Assembly: GCF_030645145.1 (NCBI RefSeq) | Contig: NZ_JAUSMI010000051.1 | Span: 1 to 50,749, forward strand | Direction of reading: 5' to 3' | Source: Microcella sp. | Lineage (GTDB): Bacteria > Actinomycetota > Actinomycetes > Actinomycetales > Microbacteriaceae | DNA length: 50,749 nucleotides | Shown: positions 38,280-46,507 of the stretch, in pieces | Layout of the letters: the number at the start of each line of letters is the position of its first letter | How positions within the stretch are numbered: the stretch's first letter is position 1 | Position numbers and translations under genes: made by a program | Notes under the pieces: generated by a model | What the model was told of the DNA's origin: nothing | Databases searched by the model: none | The model's input: the letters and a program-made list of their open reading frames with translations, nothing else

Positions 38280-38978
38280 TCAGCGGGTCAGCGCACCCTC
38301 GGGCAGCGACAGCTCGCGCTCGACGACGCGCGCGATGAGTGCGAGCCCCGAGCCGGTCGGACCGTAGTCGACGAGCTCGTGCGCGTTGAGCCCGTCGACC
38401 ATTGCGAGCACGTGCGCCGCGACGCGGTCGAGTTCGCGCACGTGCATCGACGCGGGCGCGGCGGCCCGCAGCGCGTCGACGATCGCGGAGTGCCAGGCCG
38501 TCATTTGCTCGCGCACCGCCTCGGCGAGCACGGATGACCGGCGCGCGATGCTCCACGCGTCGACCCACACCCCCGTGACGTCGTCGCGGCTGCCGTCGAG
38601 CAGAGTCGCGAGCAGCGCCTGCAGCCGGGCGTTCGGATCGCGCACGGCGATCGCGTGAGCGCGCACCTCGGCGAGCTCGGCCCCGACGATCGACGTGAAG
38701 GTGTCGGCGACGAGGCGCTCCATGCTGGGGGCGTAGTGCGCGACGAGGCTCGAGGCGACTCCGGCCCGCGCCGCGACGGCGCGCAGCGTGAGGGCGTGCA
38801 GGCCCTCCTCGAGCGCGAGGCCCTCGGCAGCCGTTGCCAGCTGGGCGGCGCGATCGGCGGGGGAGGTGCGAGAAGCGCGAGGCCGAGCATCCGCGATCGC
38901 CGCAGCGGCGCCCGGCGTGACCCGGCCGACAGCGACGCCCGGCGAGACCCGGCCGTCGACCTCGCCCGCTGTTGACAT
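38280..38978 (-). CDS. TetR family regulator
   Basis: 232 residues. A 45-residue disordered leader precedes the TetR helix-turn-helix (LEEGLHALTLRAVAARAGVASSLVAHYAPSMERLV, about 58-92), then a helical ligand domain (WVDAWSIARRSSVLAEAV...). It is divergent from agmatine deiminase, with a palindromic operator between them. The ligand may be agmatine or a polyamine; this is inferred from context only. Confidence 0.88.
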   Translation of the reverse strand: MSTAGEVDGRVSPGVAVGRVTPGAAAAIADARPRASRTSPADRAAQLATAAEGLALEEGLHALTLRAVAARAGVASSLVAHYAPSMERLVADTFTSIVGAELAEVRAHAIAVRDPNARLQALLATLLDGSRDDVTGVWVDAWSIARRSSVLAEAVREQMTAWHSAIVDALRAAAPASMHVRELDRVAAHVLAMVDGLNAHELVDYGPTGSGLALIARVVERELSLPEGALTR

Positions 38979-39001
38979 GCCCGCCCCCGCCTCGGTAGTT
39001 T
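38972..39001 (+). promoter_or_regulatory. Promoter of the agmatine deiminase operon
   Basis: TTGACA (38972-38977), 18-base spacer, TAGTTT (38996-39001). The -35 overlaps the TetR start codon on the other strand, and the operator at 39018-39033 lies just downstream of the expected start point, a repression-friendly layout. Confidence 0.6.
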
Positions 39002-39017
39002 TCGAGCAGTCTAGATA

Positions 39018-39033
39018 TTGATCGCGTGATCAA
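39018..39033. promoter_or_regulatory. TetR-type operator
   Basis: TTGATC-GCGT-GATCAA: perfect 6-bp arms and a 4-base centre, midway between the TetR and deiminase start codons. The A/T-rich sequence contrasts with its surroundings. Confidence 0.75.
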
Positions 39034-39078
39034 CAAGAGGCCGGCGATGACGGCCCCGCCCACGACGAGGAGCCGACG

Positions 39079-40143
39079 ATGGCCTGGCGCATGCCCGCAG
39101 AGACGGCACCCCACGAGCGCATCTGGATGGCGTTCCCGCGCGAGGGCGAGGTCATGGGCGACAGCTCGGCCGCGCGCGAGTCGACCTACGCCGCCTGGAC
39201 GGCCGTCGCCCACGCGATCCTGCCGTTCGAGCCCGTCACGATGGTCGTCGACCCGAGCGAGCGCGAGCGCGCCCGCCGCATGCTGAGCGCCGACATCGAC
39301 ATCATCGAGGCCCCGCTCGACGACTTCTGGATGCGCGACTTCGGCCCCACCTTCGTCATCGACGACGTGACCGGCGAGCTCGGCGGCGTCGACTGGATCT
39401 TCAACGCCTGGGGCCAGGGCGCCGACTGCGAGAACGACGCGCTCATCGCCGCACGCATCCTCGACGAGCTGGGAGTGACTCGTGTGTCGAGCCTGCTCGT
39501 CAACGAGGGCGGCGGCATCCACGTTGACGGCGAGGGCACCGTGCTCGTGACCGAGACCGTGCAGCTCGACCCCGACCGCAACCCGTGGGCCACGAAGGAG
39601 CGCGTCGAGGCCGAGCTCGCCCGCACCCTCGGCGTCGAGAAGGCCATCTGGCTTCCGCGTGGCCTGACGCGCGACTACGACGAGCTCGGCACCCGCGGGC
39701 ACGTCGACATCGTCGCGACCTTCGCGAGCCCGGGCCGCGTGCTCGTGCACGCGCAGCACGACCCCGCGCACCCCGACCACGCCGTCATGCCGGTCATCCA
39801 CGACACCCTGCGCGCCGCGACCGACGCGCGCGGCCGCACCCTCGAGCTCATCGAGCTGCCCGCCCCCGCGCAGCTGCGCGACGACGAGGGCTTCGTCGAC
39901 TACAGCTACGTCAATCACCTCGTCGTCAACGGCGGCATCATCGCGTGCGGCTTCGGCGACGATGCGGCGGATGCTCACGCTCGCGCCGTTCTGGCCGACG
40001 CGTACGGCCGCGAGGTCGTGACGGTCGATGCGCGCGAGATCTTCGCGCGCGGCGGGGGGATCCACTGCATCACGCAGCAGCAGCCGCGAGCCGGACTCGC
40101 GACGCTCGGACTCGCGACGGCGACGGGGGAGGGCGACCGGTGA
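39079..40143 (+). CDS. aguA: Agmatine deiminase
   Basis: 354 residues, porphyromonas-type peptidylarginine deiminase fold. It hydrolyses agmatine to N-carbamoylputrescine and ammonia. Family motifs: MPAETAPHERIWMAFP at the start, DDFWMRDFGPTFV, NEGGGIHVDGEGT, GTRGHVDIVATF and the catalytic Cys330 in GGGIHCITQQQP. Length and motif order match AguA. It follows the polyamine-type transporter and precedes an amidase gene with a four-base GTGA overlap, so the next enzyme probably acts on its product. Controlled by the divergent TetR protein. Confidence 0.92.
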   Translation: MAWRMPAETAPHERIWMAFPREGEVMGDSSAARESTYAAWTAVAHAILPFEPVTMVVDPSERERARRMLSADIDIIEAPLDDFWMRDFGPTFVIDDVTGELGGVDWIFNAWGQGADCENDALIAARILDELGVTRVSSLLVNEGGGIHVDGEGTVLVTETVQLDPDRNPWATKERVEAELARTLGVEKAIWLPRGLTRDYDELGTRGHVDIVATFASPGRVLVHAQHDPAHPDHAVMPVIHDTLRAATDARGRTLELIELPAPAQLRDDEGFVDYSYVNHLVVNGGIIACGFGDDAADAHARAVLADAYGREVVTVDAREIFARGGGIHCITQQQPRAGLATLGLATATGEGDR

Positions 40144-41864
40144 CGGGCATCCCGCTCGTCGAGGCGTCGATCGGCGAGCTGCGGCGCGCGCTCGACGAGG
40201 GCCGCACGACCGCGGTCGAGCTCGTCGAGGGCTACCTCGATCGCATCGCCGCCTACGACGCCGGAGGCCCGCACCTGAACGCCTTCGTCGTGATGAACCC
40301 CGAGGCGCTCGACGAGGCGCGCGCGAGCGACGAGCGTCGCGCGCGCGGCGAGGTGCTGAGCCCGCTCGACGGCATCCCGTACGGGGCGAAGGACAGTTAC
40401 ATGGTCCGGGGGCTCACCGTCGCGAGCGGCTCGCCCGCCTTCGCCGACCTCGTCGCCCAGCGCGACGCGTTCACGATCGACCGCTTGCGCGCCGGGGGAG
40501 CGATCTGCCTCGGCCTCACCAACATGCCCCCGATGGCGAACGGCGGCATGCAGCGCGGCCTCTACGGCCGCGCCGAGAGCCCGTACAACCCCGACTACCT
40601 GACCGCGCCGTTCGGCTCGGGCTCGTCGAACGGCTCGGGCACCGCGGCGGGCGCGAGCCTGTGCGCGTTCGCGCTCGCGGAGGAGACCTGGTCGAGCGGT
40701 CGCGGCCCCGCGTCGAACAACGGCCTGTGCTGCTACACGCCGAGCCGCGGCGTCATCTCGGTGCGCGGCAACTGGCCCCTCGTGCCGACCATGGACGTCG
40801 TCGTGCCCTACGCGCGCTCGATGGACGACCTGCTGCTCGTGCTCGACCAGATCGTGGCGGACGACCTCGAGGCGCGCGGCGACTTCTGGCGCGTGCAGCC
40901 GTGGGTGAGCATCCCCGCGGCCTCGACCGTGCGCCCTCTCTCGTATGCCGCCCTCGGCACGTCGGCAGCGCGCGCGACCGCGCTGCGCGGCGCGCGGGTC
41001 GGTGTGCCGCGCATGTACATCGGCGCCGAGCCCGACTCGGACGACCCGATCGAGACTCGCGCGACCGTGATCGCGCAGTGGGAGAAGGCCCGCCGCGATC
41101 TCGAGGCCGCCGGCGCCGAGGTCGTCGAGGTCGACTTCCCCGTCGTCACGAACTACGAGAGCCGCGGTCGCACGCCCGACCGCTCGCTGCCCGCCCGCGG
41201 CCTCGTGCCCGAGGGCTTCGCCGACTCCGAGCTGTGGGAGCTCTCGATGTGGGGCTGGGAGGAGTTCCTCCAGGCGAACGGCGACCCGCGCCTGCAGCAC
41301 CTCGTCGACGTCGAGCCCGAGCTCATCTTCCCGGCCCCGCCAGGGTCGCTCCCCGGACGCTACGACGACCACCTGAGCCGCTTCGCCCCGGAGGATGTGC
41401 CGCTCGAGGAGTACGTCCATCGCGCTCGCCGACACGGCGTGCCGGCACTCGCGGACATCCCGCACATCGAGGCGGGGCTGCACGGTCTCGAGGAGGCGCG
41501 CCGCATCGACCTCGAGGCCTGGATGGACGACCTCGGCCTCGACGCCGTCGTGTTCCCCGCGGTCGCCGACGTGGGCCCGGCCGATGCCGACGTGAACCCC
41601 GCGAGCGCCGAGCTCGCGTGGCGCAACGGCACGTGGGTCGCGAACGGCAATCTGGTGCCGCGCCACCTGGGGATCCCGTGCGTGCAGGTCGGCATGGGCC
41701 TCACGACCGACATCGGGATGCCCGTGGGGCTCACCTTCGCCGGTCGCGCCTACGACGACGCCCGGCTCCTCGCCCTCGCCGCCGGGTTCGAGGCGTCGGC
41801 GAACCGCGAGGGCTCCGCGCTCGGGTCGACGCGCGTCCCGGCGCCGCGCACGCCGGAGCTGTGA
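40140..41864 (+). CDS. Amidase-signature family hydrolase
   Basis: 574 residues. The Ser-cisSer-Lys triad is visible: Lys84 (GAKDSY), the Ser of SGSSNGSG (about 162-163) and Ser186 in SSGRGPAS, the position of the nucleophile in GGSIRGPAS-type enzymes. The consensus around the nucleophile is changed (WSSGR instead of TGGSIR), suggesting an unusual substrate. No nitrilase-family AguB was found, so hydrolysis of N-carbamoylputrescine or another agmatine-derived amide is a reasonable hypothesis given translational coupling to aguA, but it is unproven. Confidence 0.82.
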   Translation: MTGIPLVEASIGELRRALDEGRTTAVELVEGYLDRIAAYDAGGPHLNAFVVMNPEALDEARASDERRARGEVLSPLDGIPYGAKDSYMVRGLTVASGSPAFADLVAQRDAFTIDRLRAGGAICLGLTNMPPMANGGMQRGLYGRAESPYNPDYLTAPFGSGSSNGSGTAAGASLCAFALAEETWSSGRGPASNNGLCCYTPSRGVISVRGNWPLVPTMDVVVPYARSMDDLLLVLDQIVADDLEARGDFWRVQPWVSIPAASTVRPLSYAALGTSAARATALRGARVGVPRMYIGAEPDSDDPIETRATVIAQWEKARRDLEAAGAEVVEVDFPVVTNYESRGRTPDRSLPARGLVPEGFADSELWELSMWGWEEFLQANGDPRLQHLVDVEPELIFPAPPGSLPGRYDDHLSRFAPEDVPLEEYVHRARRHGVPALADIPHIEAGLHGLEEARRIDLEAWMDDLGLDAVVFPAVADVGPADADVNPASAELAWRNGTWVANGNLVPRHLGIPCVQVGMGLTTDIGMPVGLTFAGRAYDDARLLALAAGFEASANREGSALGSTRVPAPRTPEL

Positions 41865-41877
41865 TCCGATCCGACTC

Positions 41878-41906
41878 TTGACCTTCCCTCGCCCGGGGTT
41901 CATGCT
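41878..41906 (+). promoter_or_regulatory. Promoter of the DUF1801 gene
   Basis: TTGACC (41878-41883), 17-base spacer, CATGCT (41901-41906). The start codon is nine bases further, so the transcript would be leaderless or nearly so. Confidence 0.5.
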
Positions 41907-41915
41907 GGCGGCACC

Positions 41916-42293
41916 ATGAGCGACGTCGATGACTATCTCGCGCGGTTCCCGGCCGACGTCCAGACCATCCTGCGCGGCATCCGGAGCGCCATCCGCAGCG
42001 CCGCCCCGACGGGCGAGGAGCGCATCCGGTACGGGATGCCCGCCGTCGAGCTCGAGAGCGGCTACTGGCTGCACTTCGCCGGGTGGAAGAACCACGTCGG
42101 CATCTACCCGGTGCCGCGCGGCGACGAGGCCTTCGAGGCCGCGATCGCGGAGTACCGGTCGGCGAAGGACACCGTCAACCTGCTCTACTCGAAGCCCATC
42201 CCGTTCGAGCTCGTGACGCGCATCGCCGAGCACGCGGCACGGCACTCCGCGGTGCATGCGCGTCCTGCCCACGCAACCCCCGCGCGCGGCTGA
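41916..42293 (+). CDS. DUF1801 / YdhG-like protein
   Basis: 125 residues: a conserved opening (VDDYLARFPADVQTILRGIRSAIRSAAP), EERIRYGMPAVEL and the WLHFAGWKNHVGIYP strand pair mark DUF1801, a frataxin-like small fold related to YdhG. Biochemical function is uncertain. No ribosome site is seen; a predicted promoter ends nine bases upstream. Confidence 0.82.
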   Translation: MSDVDDYLARFPADVQTILRGIRSAIRSAAPTGEERIRYGMPAVELESGYWLHFAGWKNHVGIYPVPRGDEAFEAAIAEYRSAKDTVNLLYSKPIPFELVTRIAEHAARHSAVHARPAHATPARG

Positions 42294-42316
42294 ATCGTCT
42301 TCAGTAGGGTCGCCCC

Positions 42317-43090
42317 ATGAACCTCTTCTCGAAGAAGGCCGAATCCGGCCCCGCAGACGCCGATCTCGGCGACGCGGCCGACGCGTACTCCGCCGCCGCG
42401 AGCGACGCGCGACCCTCCTCGTCCTCCTCCTCGGAGGACGCCGCGATCTCCTGGCGCGACGACCGCGTCGGCGCGAGCGCGCGCGGTGAGAACCCCATGG
42501 TCATGCTCGAGCTCTCGAGCGGCTGGGCGGTCATCGGCGACACGCAGTTCCTCCCCGGCTACTCGCTGCTCATCAGCAAGCACCGGGACGCGGAGATGCT
42601 CAGCCAGCTCACGCGCGAGCAGCGACTGCAGTTCCTGGCCGATCTCGACCTCCTCGCGATCGCGGTCGAGCGCGCGTGCATCGAGAAGGATCCTGCCTTC
42701 CGCCGCGTCAACATCGAGATCCTCGGCAACACCGACGCCTACGTCCACGCCCACGTCTTCCCCCGCTACGAGTGGGAGGGCCCGAAGGCCGAGCGCCCCG
42801 TCTGGGACTACCGCGAGACGCACTGGACGGACGAGCTCCACGCCTACAAGCCCGGGCATCAGCCGCTGCGCGATGCGATCACGGCGCAGCTCCGCGAGCT
42901 CTCGGGGATCAAGGAGGAGCCCGAGGGCCCTCTCGCGCAGCCGCACGAGATCGAGCTCGAGGGCCCCGTGAGCACCGAGCCTGAATCGGCGCCCGAGTCG
43001 GCGCCCGAGCCGACGACCGCGCCGGCGCCCGCGCCGAGCGACGACGTCGAGCAGAAGCAGCGGCCCGAGCCCGCCCCTACCGCTGGATGA
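42317..43090 (+). CDS. HIT-superfamily hydrolase with disordered C-terminal tail
   Basis: 257 residues. Residues 60-175 form a HIT fold with the motif YVHAHVFPRY (142-151): His144 and His146 are kept, and the first His of HxHxHxx is Tyr. PGYSLLISKHR is also typical. Likely a nucleotide (Ap4A-type) hydrolase. The first 50 residues and the last 60 (Glu/Pro/Ala repeats such as ESAPESAPEP) are low-complexity. TAGGGT (42305-42310) ends six bases before the ATG. Its end overlaps the convergent RraB-like gene by 14 bases. Confidence 0.85.
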   Translation: MNLFSKKAESGPADADLGDAADAYSAAASDARPSSSSSSEDAAISWRDDRVGASARGENPMVMLELSSGWAVIGDTQFLPGYSLLISKHRDAEMLSQLTREQRLQFLADLDLLAIAVERACIEKDPAFRRVNIEILGNTDAYVHAHVFPRYEWEGPKAERPVWDYRETHWTDELHAYKPGHQPLRDAITAQLRELSGIKEEPEGPLAQPHEIELEGPVSTEPESAPESAPEPTTAPAPAPSDDVEQKQRPEPAPTAG

Positions 43091-43409
43091 CCGGCGCGCC
43101 CCAGCCGTCGTAATCGCCCCGGCGCACCTCGACGACGGCGAAGACCTCCTCGACCATCGCGTCGGCGGTCTCGATGTCGACGGTCGACTGCTTGGTCGCG
43201 CGCAGCGTCGCGCGGAACAGCATGCGGCGCGTGACGGCGACCTCGTAGCCGAGCGCCTCGAGGTCGCGCGCGGCGGAGCGGGCGTCCTTGATGGCGGCGA
43301 AATTGGCGAAGTGCTCGACCTCGCGCGGCAGGTCGACATCGTCGCGCATCTTGATGCGCTGGCTGAACTGCTCGACGTTCGAGGTCAGGTGCGGCCGGAT
43401 GTCTCCCAC
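43077..43409 (-). CDS. RraB-like (ribonuclease E inhibitor) domain protein
   Basis: 110 residues from GTG at 43409; the frame remains open back to 43490. The RraB-type pattern is clear: PREVEHFANFAAIKDARSAARDLEALGYEVAV, a central strand pair, ADAMVEEVFAVVEVRRGDYDGWG. In E. coli RraB modulates RNase E; actinobacterial RNase E/G or another partner could be the target. An internal ATG (MRDDVD, 43349) is an alternative start. No strong ribosome site helps decide. Confidence 0.72.
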   Translation of the reverse strand: MGDIRPHLTSNVEQFSQRIKMRDDVDLPREVEHFANFAAIKDARSAARDLEALGYEVAVTRRMLFRATLRATKQSTVDIETADAMVEEVFAVVEVRRGDYDGWGAPVIQR

Positions 43410-43588
43410 GGCGGTCGAGCATAGACCCGACCGGGCGCGCCCGCGAAGCCGACGCGGATCGCTCAGGACTCGCGAAAACTGAGGATTCATGTTCTTATGA
43501 CTCCAAGACGCGCGCGCTCCCCATCCACGGTCTCCACAACGCCTGGGATCTCGGCGGCCTCCCGCTCGACGACGCCGACCGCGACACG

Positions 43589-44254
43589 GTGCGCGGTCGC
43601 GTCTACCGGTCGCCTCGCCTGGACGCCCTCGACGACGAGGGGTGGGATGCCCTGCTCGAGGCCGGCGTGCGCACGATCGTCGATCTGCGCAACGACGACG
43701 AGGTCGCTCGCATCGGCGTCCCGGCCGGCATCACGGTGCACCGCGCCCCGATCGAGGATCAGGGCGACGTCGAGTTCATGGCCCGCTACGGCGAGCACCT
43801 GAACTCGCCGCGGTACTACCCGGAGGTGCTGCGCCGCTGGCCGCACCTCGTCATAAGTGCGCTGCGCCCGGTCGCCGAGGCGCCCGCGGACGGCGCCGTG
43901 CTCATCCACTGCGCGGGCGGCCGCGACCGCACGGGTCTCATCGCCGCGATGCTGCTCCAGCTCGCGGGCGTCATGCGCGCCGGCATCGTCAACGATTACT
44001 GGCTCGCGGTCATCGCGGCGAACTTCCACCTGCGCGAGAACCCCCGCCCGCACGACCCGTGGCGGTCGAACCGCGAGCTCGGGCCGTGGCTAGACCGGGT
44101 GACGGGCGAGCTCCACCTCTTCCTCGACGCGTTCGACGCCGAGGCCTGGCTGCGCGATCACGGCGCCGCCGATCTCGTCGAGCCCCTCCGCACGCGACTC
44201 CGCGACGAATGGCACCCTGACGCGGGTATCGAGTTCTCCTCGCGCTCCGCCTAG
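43589..44254 (+). CDS. Tyrosine-protein phosphatase (Y_phosphatase3 type), 5' end probably frameshifted
   Basis: 221 residues from GTG 43589. The P-loop HCAGGRDRTG (His107-Gly116, Cys108 and Arg114 catalytic) and VRTIVDLRNDDE mark the PF13350-type dual or lipid phosphatase. Upstream in the same frame, 43517-43588 encodes LHNAWDLGGLPLDD, the conserved N-terminal piece of this family, yet has no start codon. An ATG at 43497 would supply it if two bases were removed from the (CG)4 run at 43509-43516. The native protein probably begins at 43497. Confidence 0.78.
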   Translation: MRGRVYRSPRLDALDDEGWDALLEAGVRTIVDLRNDDEVARIGVPAGITVHRAPIEDQGDVEFMARYGEHLNSPRYYPEVLRRWPHLVISALRPVAEAPADGAVLIHCAGGRDRTGLIAAMLLQLAGVMRAGIVNDYWLAVIAANFHLRENPRPHDPWRSNRELGPWLDRVTGELHLFLDAFDAEAWLRDHGAADLVEPLRTRLRDEWHPDAGIEFSSRSA

Positions 44255-44276
44255 CCTTCTCTCTGGGGAGGTGTGC

Positions 44277-45020
44277 ATGACCCGAACGCGCGCGCGCGAC
44301 GAGGCGCGTCATCGCGCCCTCACGGGCGACGACAGCCGTGCGGCGTCCGACGCCCTGCTCGACGGTCTGCGCGAGCGGCGATTCGGGCCCGCCGCGTGGG
44401 GTCGGTTCGCGGCCGACACGACGGCCCGCAGCATCCTCGAGGCGCGCAAGCGGCCGCGCGCGGTCGTCGAGGCGACCGCCGTGCACGCGGCGATGGCGGC
44501 CCTCGCGCACCCGCGGGGCCGAGCGTGGGTGCTCACGAGCTGGCTCATGACGGTCACCCACCTGGGGATGCTCGAGGAGCGCCGCACGATGGGCGCCCCC
44601 AATCTGCTCACCATCGCGCGCGCGAACCTGCCCGCGGCCTCCGCCCGGCTCGGCGGCGCCATCCCGGTGCTCGCGCTCGCGACCGACTTCGTCGACGGCA
44701 AGCTCGCGCGCGGCACCGGCACGGTCACGCGCTTCGGAACGCAAGGCGACTACCTCTCCGACACTGTGCTCTGGACGTGGTTCGTCCTCAAGCACGAGCC
44801 GAGCACCGCGTGGCGCGTCATCACCTTCGCCGCGTGGGCCGCCCCCGTGGCCGCGCTCGCCGCGGTCAGCTTCGCGCGCGGCGGCGTCGTCGACCTGCCG
44901 CGCTCGGCGTGGGTCCGCCCCGCGGCCGTCGTCGAGGTCATCATCGGAGCGCGCGCGATCGGCCGGCTCGTGAGCAGGCGGCGGGATGCCCGGCTCGAGC
45001 GCGCGGAGGTCGCGGCATGA
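44277..45020 (+). CDS. CDP-alcohol phosphatidyltransferase family protein
   Basis: 247 residues. The full signature D-x2-DG-x2-AR-x8-G-x3-D-x3-D is present (Asp137, Asp140-Gly141, Ala144-Arg145, Gly154, Asp158, Asp162), so it should transfer a phosphatidyl group to an alcohol in the membrane. The first 85 residues are a charged soluble region, unusual for this short family. ATG 44277 follows GGGGAGG by five bases; GTG 44271 is less likely. It overlaps the GNAT gene by four bases. Confidence 0.85.
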   Translation: MTRTRARDEARHRALTGDDSRAASDALLDGLRERRFGPAAWGRFAADTTARSILEARKRPRAVVEATAVHAAMAALAHPRGRAWVLTSWLMTVTHLGMLEERRTMGAPNLLTIARANLPAASARLGGAIPVLALATDFVDGKLARGTGTVTRFGTQGDYLSDTVLWTWFVLKHEPSTAWRVITFAAWAAPVAALAAVSFARGGVVDLPRSAWVRPAAVVEVIIGARAIGRLVSRRRDARLERAEVAA

Positions 45021-45535
45021 GCGCGCCGCTGCCGTACCGGCCGCTCGATGCCGAGCTCGCGACCGACCGCTTGAGCCTCACCCCGTTCCAGCCGGAGGAC
45101 GCCGTCGCGTACGCCGCCATCTGGACGGCGCGCGGCGGCGAGCCCGCGACGGCCGCGCAGGTCCTCGATCGCGTTCCCGCCCTCGAGCACCAGCTCGCCG
45201 ATCACCGGCTCGGGCTCCGGATGCTGCGGCTCGCGGGGGAGCGGTGGCCCGTCGGCTACGTCGCCCTCATCCCGGGGCGGGCGACCGTCGACGAGCCGGA
45301 GCTCGTCTCGGAGCTGCTTCCCGCCGTTCACGGCCACGGGCTCGCGACCGAGGCGGCCCGCGCGCTCGCCGACGCCGCCTGGCGAACCGGCCGCGCGCGG
45401 CTGTGGACGACGATCGCGGCGAGCAACGCCGCGTCTCTCCGGGTCGCCGCGAAGGTCGGCTTCATCGCCCAGCACGTCACGCACGACGAGCGGGGCGAGG
45501 TCGTCTGGAGCGCTCTCGAGCGCCCCGTACAGTAG
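45017..45535 (+). CDS. GNAT family N-acetyltransferase (RimJ/RimL type)
   Basis: 172 residues. LATDRLSLTPFQPEDAVAYAAIW opens the fold, then the acetyl-CoA loop region HGHGLATEAARALADAAW and AASNAASLRVAAKVGF typical of the RimJ/RimL group. Substrate unknown. Coupled to the CDP-alcohol transferase gene by ATGA. Confidence 0.85.
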   Translation: MSAPLPYRPLDAELATDRLSLTPFQPEDAVAYAAIWTARGGEPATAAQVLDRVPALEHQLADHRLGLRMLRLAGERWPVGYVALIPGRATVDEPELVSELLPAVHGHGLATEAARALADAAWRTGRARLWTTIAASNAASLRVAAKVGFIAQHVTHDERGEVVWSALERPVQ

Positions 45536-45539
45536 CGGC

Positions 45540-46403
45540 GTGACCCCGGCCCCGCCGCACGACCCCGACGCTCTGACCGCCGCCCTCGAGATCCTCGAGT
45601 GCCCGCTCTGCCGCGAGGCACTCGAGCGCGTCGACGGCGGAGTCGGCTGCGAGGCGGGCCACCATTTCGATGTCGCGCGGCAGGGCTACGCGAGCATGCG
45701 CGGCGGCGCCTCGACCGCGACGGGCGACACGGTCGCGATGGTCGAGGCGCGCGAGCGGGTGCAGGCCTCGGGCGCGCACGACGGCATCGTCGCGGCGATC
45801 GTCGACGCCGTGCCGGAGGGCGCCCGCTGGATCGTGGATCTCGGCGGCGGCACCGGCTGGCACGCCGCCCGGGTCCTCGACGCGCGACCCGGCCTGCGCG
45901 GTGTCGTCCTCGACGCCTCGGTGCCCGCCCTGCGACGCGCGGCCCGCGCCCACGAGCGCCTCGCCGCCGTCGCGAGCGACGTGTGGCGGGGCATCCCGGT
46001 GCAGGACGCGAGCGTCGACGTCGCGCTCCGGGTCTTCGCGCCGGGCGGCGGCGAGCGCGGTGCGGCGGAGCTCGAGCGGATCCTCGCCCCGGGCGCGCGC
46101 GTCGTGATCGTCGTGCCCGAGGCCGACCATCACCGCGAGCTCGTCGACACCCTCGGGCTCCTGCGCGTGCCGGCCGGCAAGGCGGAGGAGGCCGCGGCGA
46201 GCATCCCGGGCGCCCGCGTGCTCTCGACGACGCGGGTGAGCGCCGTGCACGAGCTCGGCCGCGACGAGGTGCTCGACCTCGTGATGATGGGGCCGAACGC
46301 GTTCCACCACGAGCGCGCGGCGCTCGCCGACCGCCTCGCCGAGCGGCCCGCGCCCGTCGCCGTGACGATCGCCGTGAGCGTCGTCGTGCTCGAGGTCGAC
46401 TGA
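45540..46403 (+). CDS. rlmA: 23S rRNA (guanine-N1)-methyltransferase RlmA-like
   Basis: 287 residues. An N-terminal zinc finger is formed by Cys21, Cys24, Cys37 and His41 (CPLC...CEAGHHFD), followed by VARQGYASMRGG, the RlmA hallmark. The SAM domain starts with WIVDLGGGTGWHAARVL. RlmA-I methylates G745 and RlmA-II (TlrB) G748 of 23S rRNA; which applies cannot be told. GTG at 45540 has a TACAGT motif (45528-45533) six bases before it, suggesting a leaderless transcript. Confidence 0.87.
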   Translation: MTPAPPHDPDALTAALEILECPLCREALERVDGGVGCEAGHHFDVARQGYASMRGGASTATGDTVAMVEARERVQASGAHDGIVAAIVDAVPEGARWIVDLGGGTGWHAARVLDARPGLRGVVLDASVPALRRAARAHERLAAVASDVWRGIPVQDASVDVALRVFAPGGGERGAAELERILAPGARVVIVVPEADHHRELVDTLGLLRVPAGKAEEAAASIPGARVLSTTRVSAVHELGRDEVLDLVMMGPNAFHHERAALADRLAERPAPVAVTIAVSVVVLEVD

Positions 46404-46507
46404 GGCCCGAGCCGACCCCGCTGGGCCCGCTCCGCCGCCGCGCCTGATTTGCCGCCGAACGGTGCGCAATCCCGGGAGACTGCCCGCACCGCGCGTAGGG
46501 TGTCCGC

